Positions 30,311 to 31,003 of a stretch of 31,003 nt of DNA are shown here, in pieces. The stretch covers positions 50,661 through 81,663 of the forward strand of contig DDWY01000095.1 in assembly GCA_002347705.1 (NCBI GenBank). The letters are read 5' to 3'. The notes under the pieces were generated by a model. That model made no database searches. It saw nothing but the letters and a program-made list of their open reading frames with translations, and had not been told where the DNA came from. Made by a program: the position numbers and the translations under genes. Numbering within the stretch: the stretch's first letter is position 1; each line of letters starts with the position of its first letter. Source of the stretch: Anaerolineaceae bacterium UBA2274 (lineage in GTDB: Bacteria; Chloroflexota; Anaerolineae; Anaerolineales; Anaerolineaceae).

Positions 30311-31003
30311 CTACTCAAACACACCCGCTTCGACGTAATAGCGCTTACCCTCAAGGCTGGCGAAGAAGGCGACCATATCCTCGTAATGCCAGGGGTTGTA
30401 GATTGCAAAACCGCAGCAGTAGTGGTGGGCAACCTCGTCAAAACCGAGCATCACTTCCTCCCCGGCATAGTTCAATCCAATCTCACCCCCTTTTTTGAAG
30501 AAGTAGAAGGGCTCGCCGGCTAAGATCTGGAAACCGAATGTTTCGTCGTAACCAAACAACTGGCTGAGCGAATCACCACTCCTAAAAATTTCCCCCAGGG
30601 TGATGCCTTTGAAGATATTTCCATCAGTTTCATATGCGCTATGCGCCATTTCCATGTACCAGTGCTCCCCATGCACCCAAACGCCAAAAACCGGATCCAT
30701 ACCGGCATAATATGTCAAATCTCCTGCGGGAACACTCAGGATGATTTCGTCATCCAGCCTGACTTCCACCTTCGCGTCTGTTATGGTATCAATGTTGGTA
30801 CCCGCGGTAAGAAATTTTCCCTGGAATAGCGGTGCAGCCTGGTATTGAACCAAATCCTTGCGTTCCGTTTCATGACGCTTCATAACCCAACCCGGCAGAG
30901 AACCAGTCGGTCGGGATTGAATGTGCTCTTCGTCCGGCCAGGAACCATCCTGCAGCTCGAAAGCCTCAATGGTGAGACCCGCCCCGGAAAGGTCCAACAT
31001 CTC
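30311..31003 (-). CDS. Unrecognised protein, N-terminus beyond the window edge
   Basis: I do not recognise this protein. At least 230 residues are visible and the frame stays open through 31003, so the start is outside the window; an ATG at 30998 is not a good start, as no signal precedes it. The visible part is acidic and rich in aromatic residues, with many Gly/Asp turns (GWVMKRHETE, MDPVFGVWVHGEHWYMEMAH, HHYCCGFAIYNPWHYEDM). This suggests a beta-rich, possibly extracytoplasmic protein. The stop codon is about 10 bp from the DUF559 unit. Confidence 0.65.
   Translation of the reverse strand, partial: EMLDLSGAGLTIEAFELQDGSWPDEEHIQSRPTGSLPGWVMKRHETERKDLVQYQAAPLFQGKFLTAGTNIDTITDAKVEVRLDDEIILSVPAGDLTYYAGMDPVFGVWVHGEHWYMEMAHSAYETDGNIFKGITLGEIFRSGDSLSQLFGYDETFGFQILAGEPFYFFKKGGEIGLNYAGEEVMLGFDEVAHHYCCGFAIYNPWHYEDMVAFFASLEGKRYYVEAGVFE

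Overview
The window reads as a chromosomal segment of a Chloroflexota bacterium, most likely class Anaerolineae. This rests on the gene families and their order, on secreted proteins ending in a short aromatic/Pro/Leu/Arg tail, and on the moderate GC content. It is inference, since no rRNA or other marker gene is present. No tRNA, rRNA, CRISPR array or classical insertion sequence was seen.

Layout. Bases 1-507 are non-coding, with a 28-bp direct repeat and two perfect parS sites. Next come a lipoprotein with BNR repeats and a secreted polysaccharide deacetylase. An intergenic stretch then holds a promoter that fires straight into a 16-bp hairpin, ahead of an RNA methyltransferase with a zinc ribbon. 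Convergent to these, on the minus strand, lie glgC and the cluster nadK - zinc-ribbon membrane protein - recN. On the plus strand follow a three-gene NMT1/THI5-type ABC importer, a deoxynucleoside kinase and a nucleotidyltransferase.

At about 12.31-12.65 kb is a cluster of DnaA boxes next to DnaA-trio-like repeats and an AT-rich stretch. This is a strong oriC candidate, with no dnaA or dnaN beside it. It is followed by a minus-strand M14-family protein that has lost its catalytic residues, then a plus-strand run: nadE, a nadD-pncC fusion, comEC, an Rrf2 regulator and a catalytically intact M14 carboxypeptidase.

The right third is a mosaic: a GlsB-type membrane protein, a second deoxynucleoside kinase, a dispersed repeat, an M42 aminopeptidase, a thioesterase, an AT-rich AAA ATPase with DUF4143 behind a consensus promoter inside two palindromes, a solitary CcrM-like DNA methyltransferase, an M3 oligopeptidase, a DUF559 nuclease-like gene whose two ends lie inside inverted hairpin repeats, and an unrecognised protein cut by the window edge.

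How the genes fit together. NAD metabolism recurs: nadK, nadE and nadD-pncC could cover NMN deamidation, NaMN adenylylation, NAD synthesis and NADP formation. The glutaminase domain of NadE lacks its catalytic residues, so that enzyme probably uses free ammonia. Replication and segregation signals (parS, DnaA boxes, trios) lie within 12 kb of each other, and a CcrM-type methyltransferase sits 14 kb further on. Several proteins keep a fold but lose its catalytic residues (M14 homologue, NadE amidase domain, ComEC C-terminal domain).
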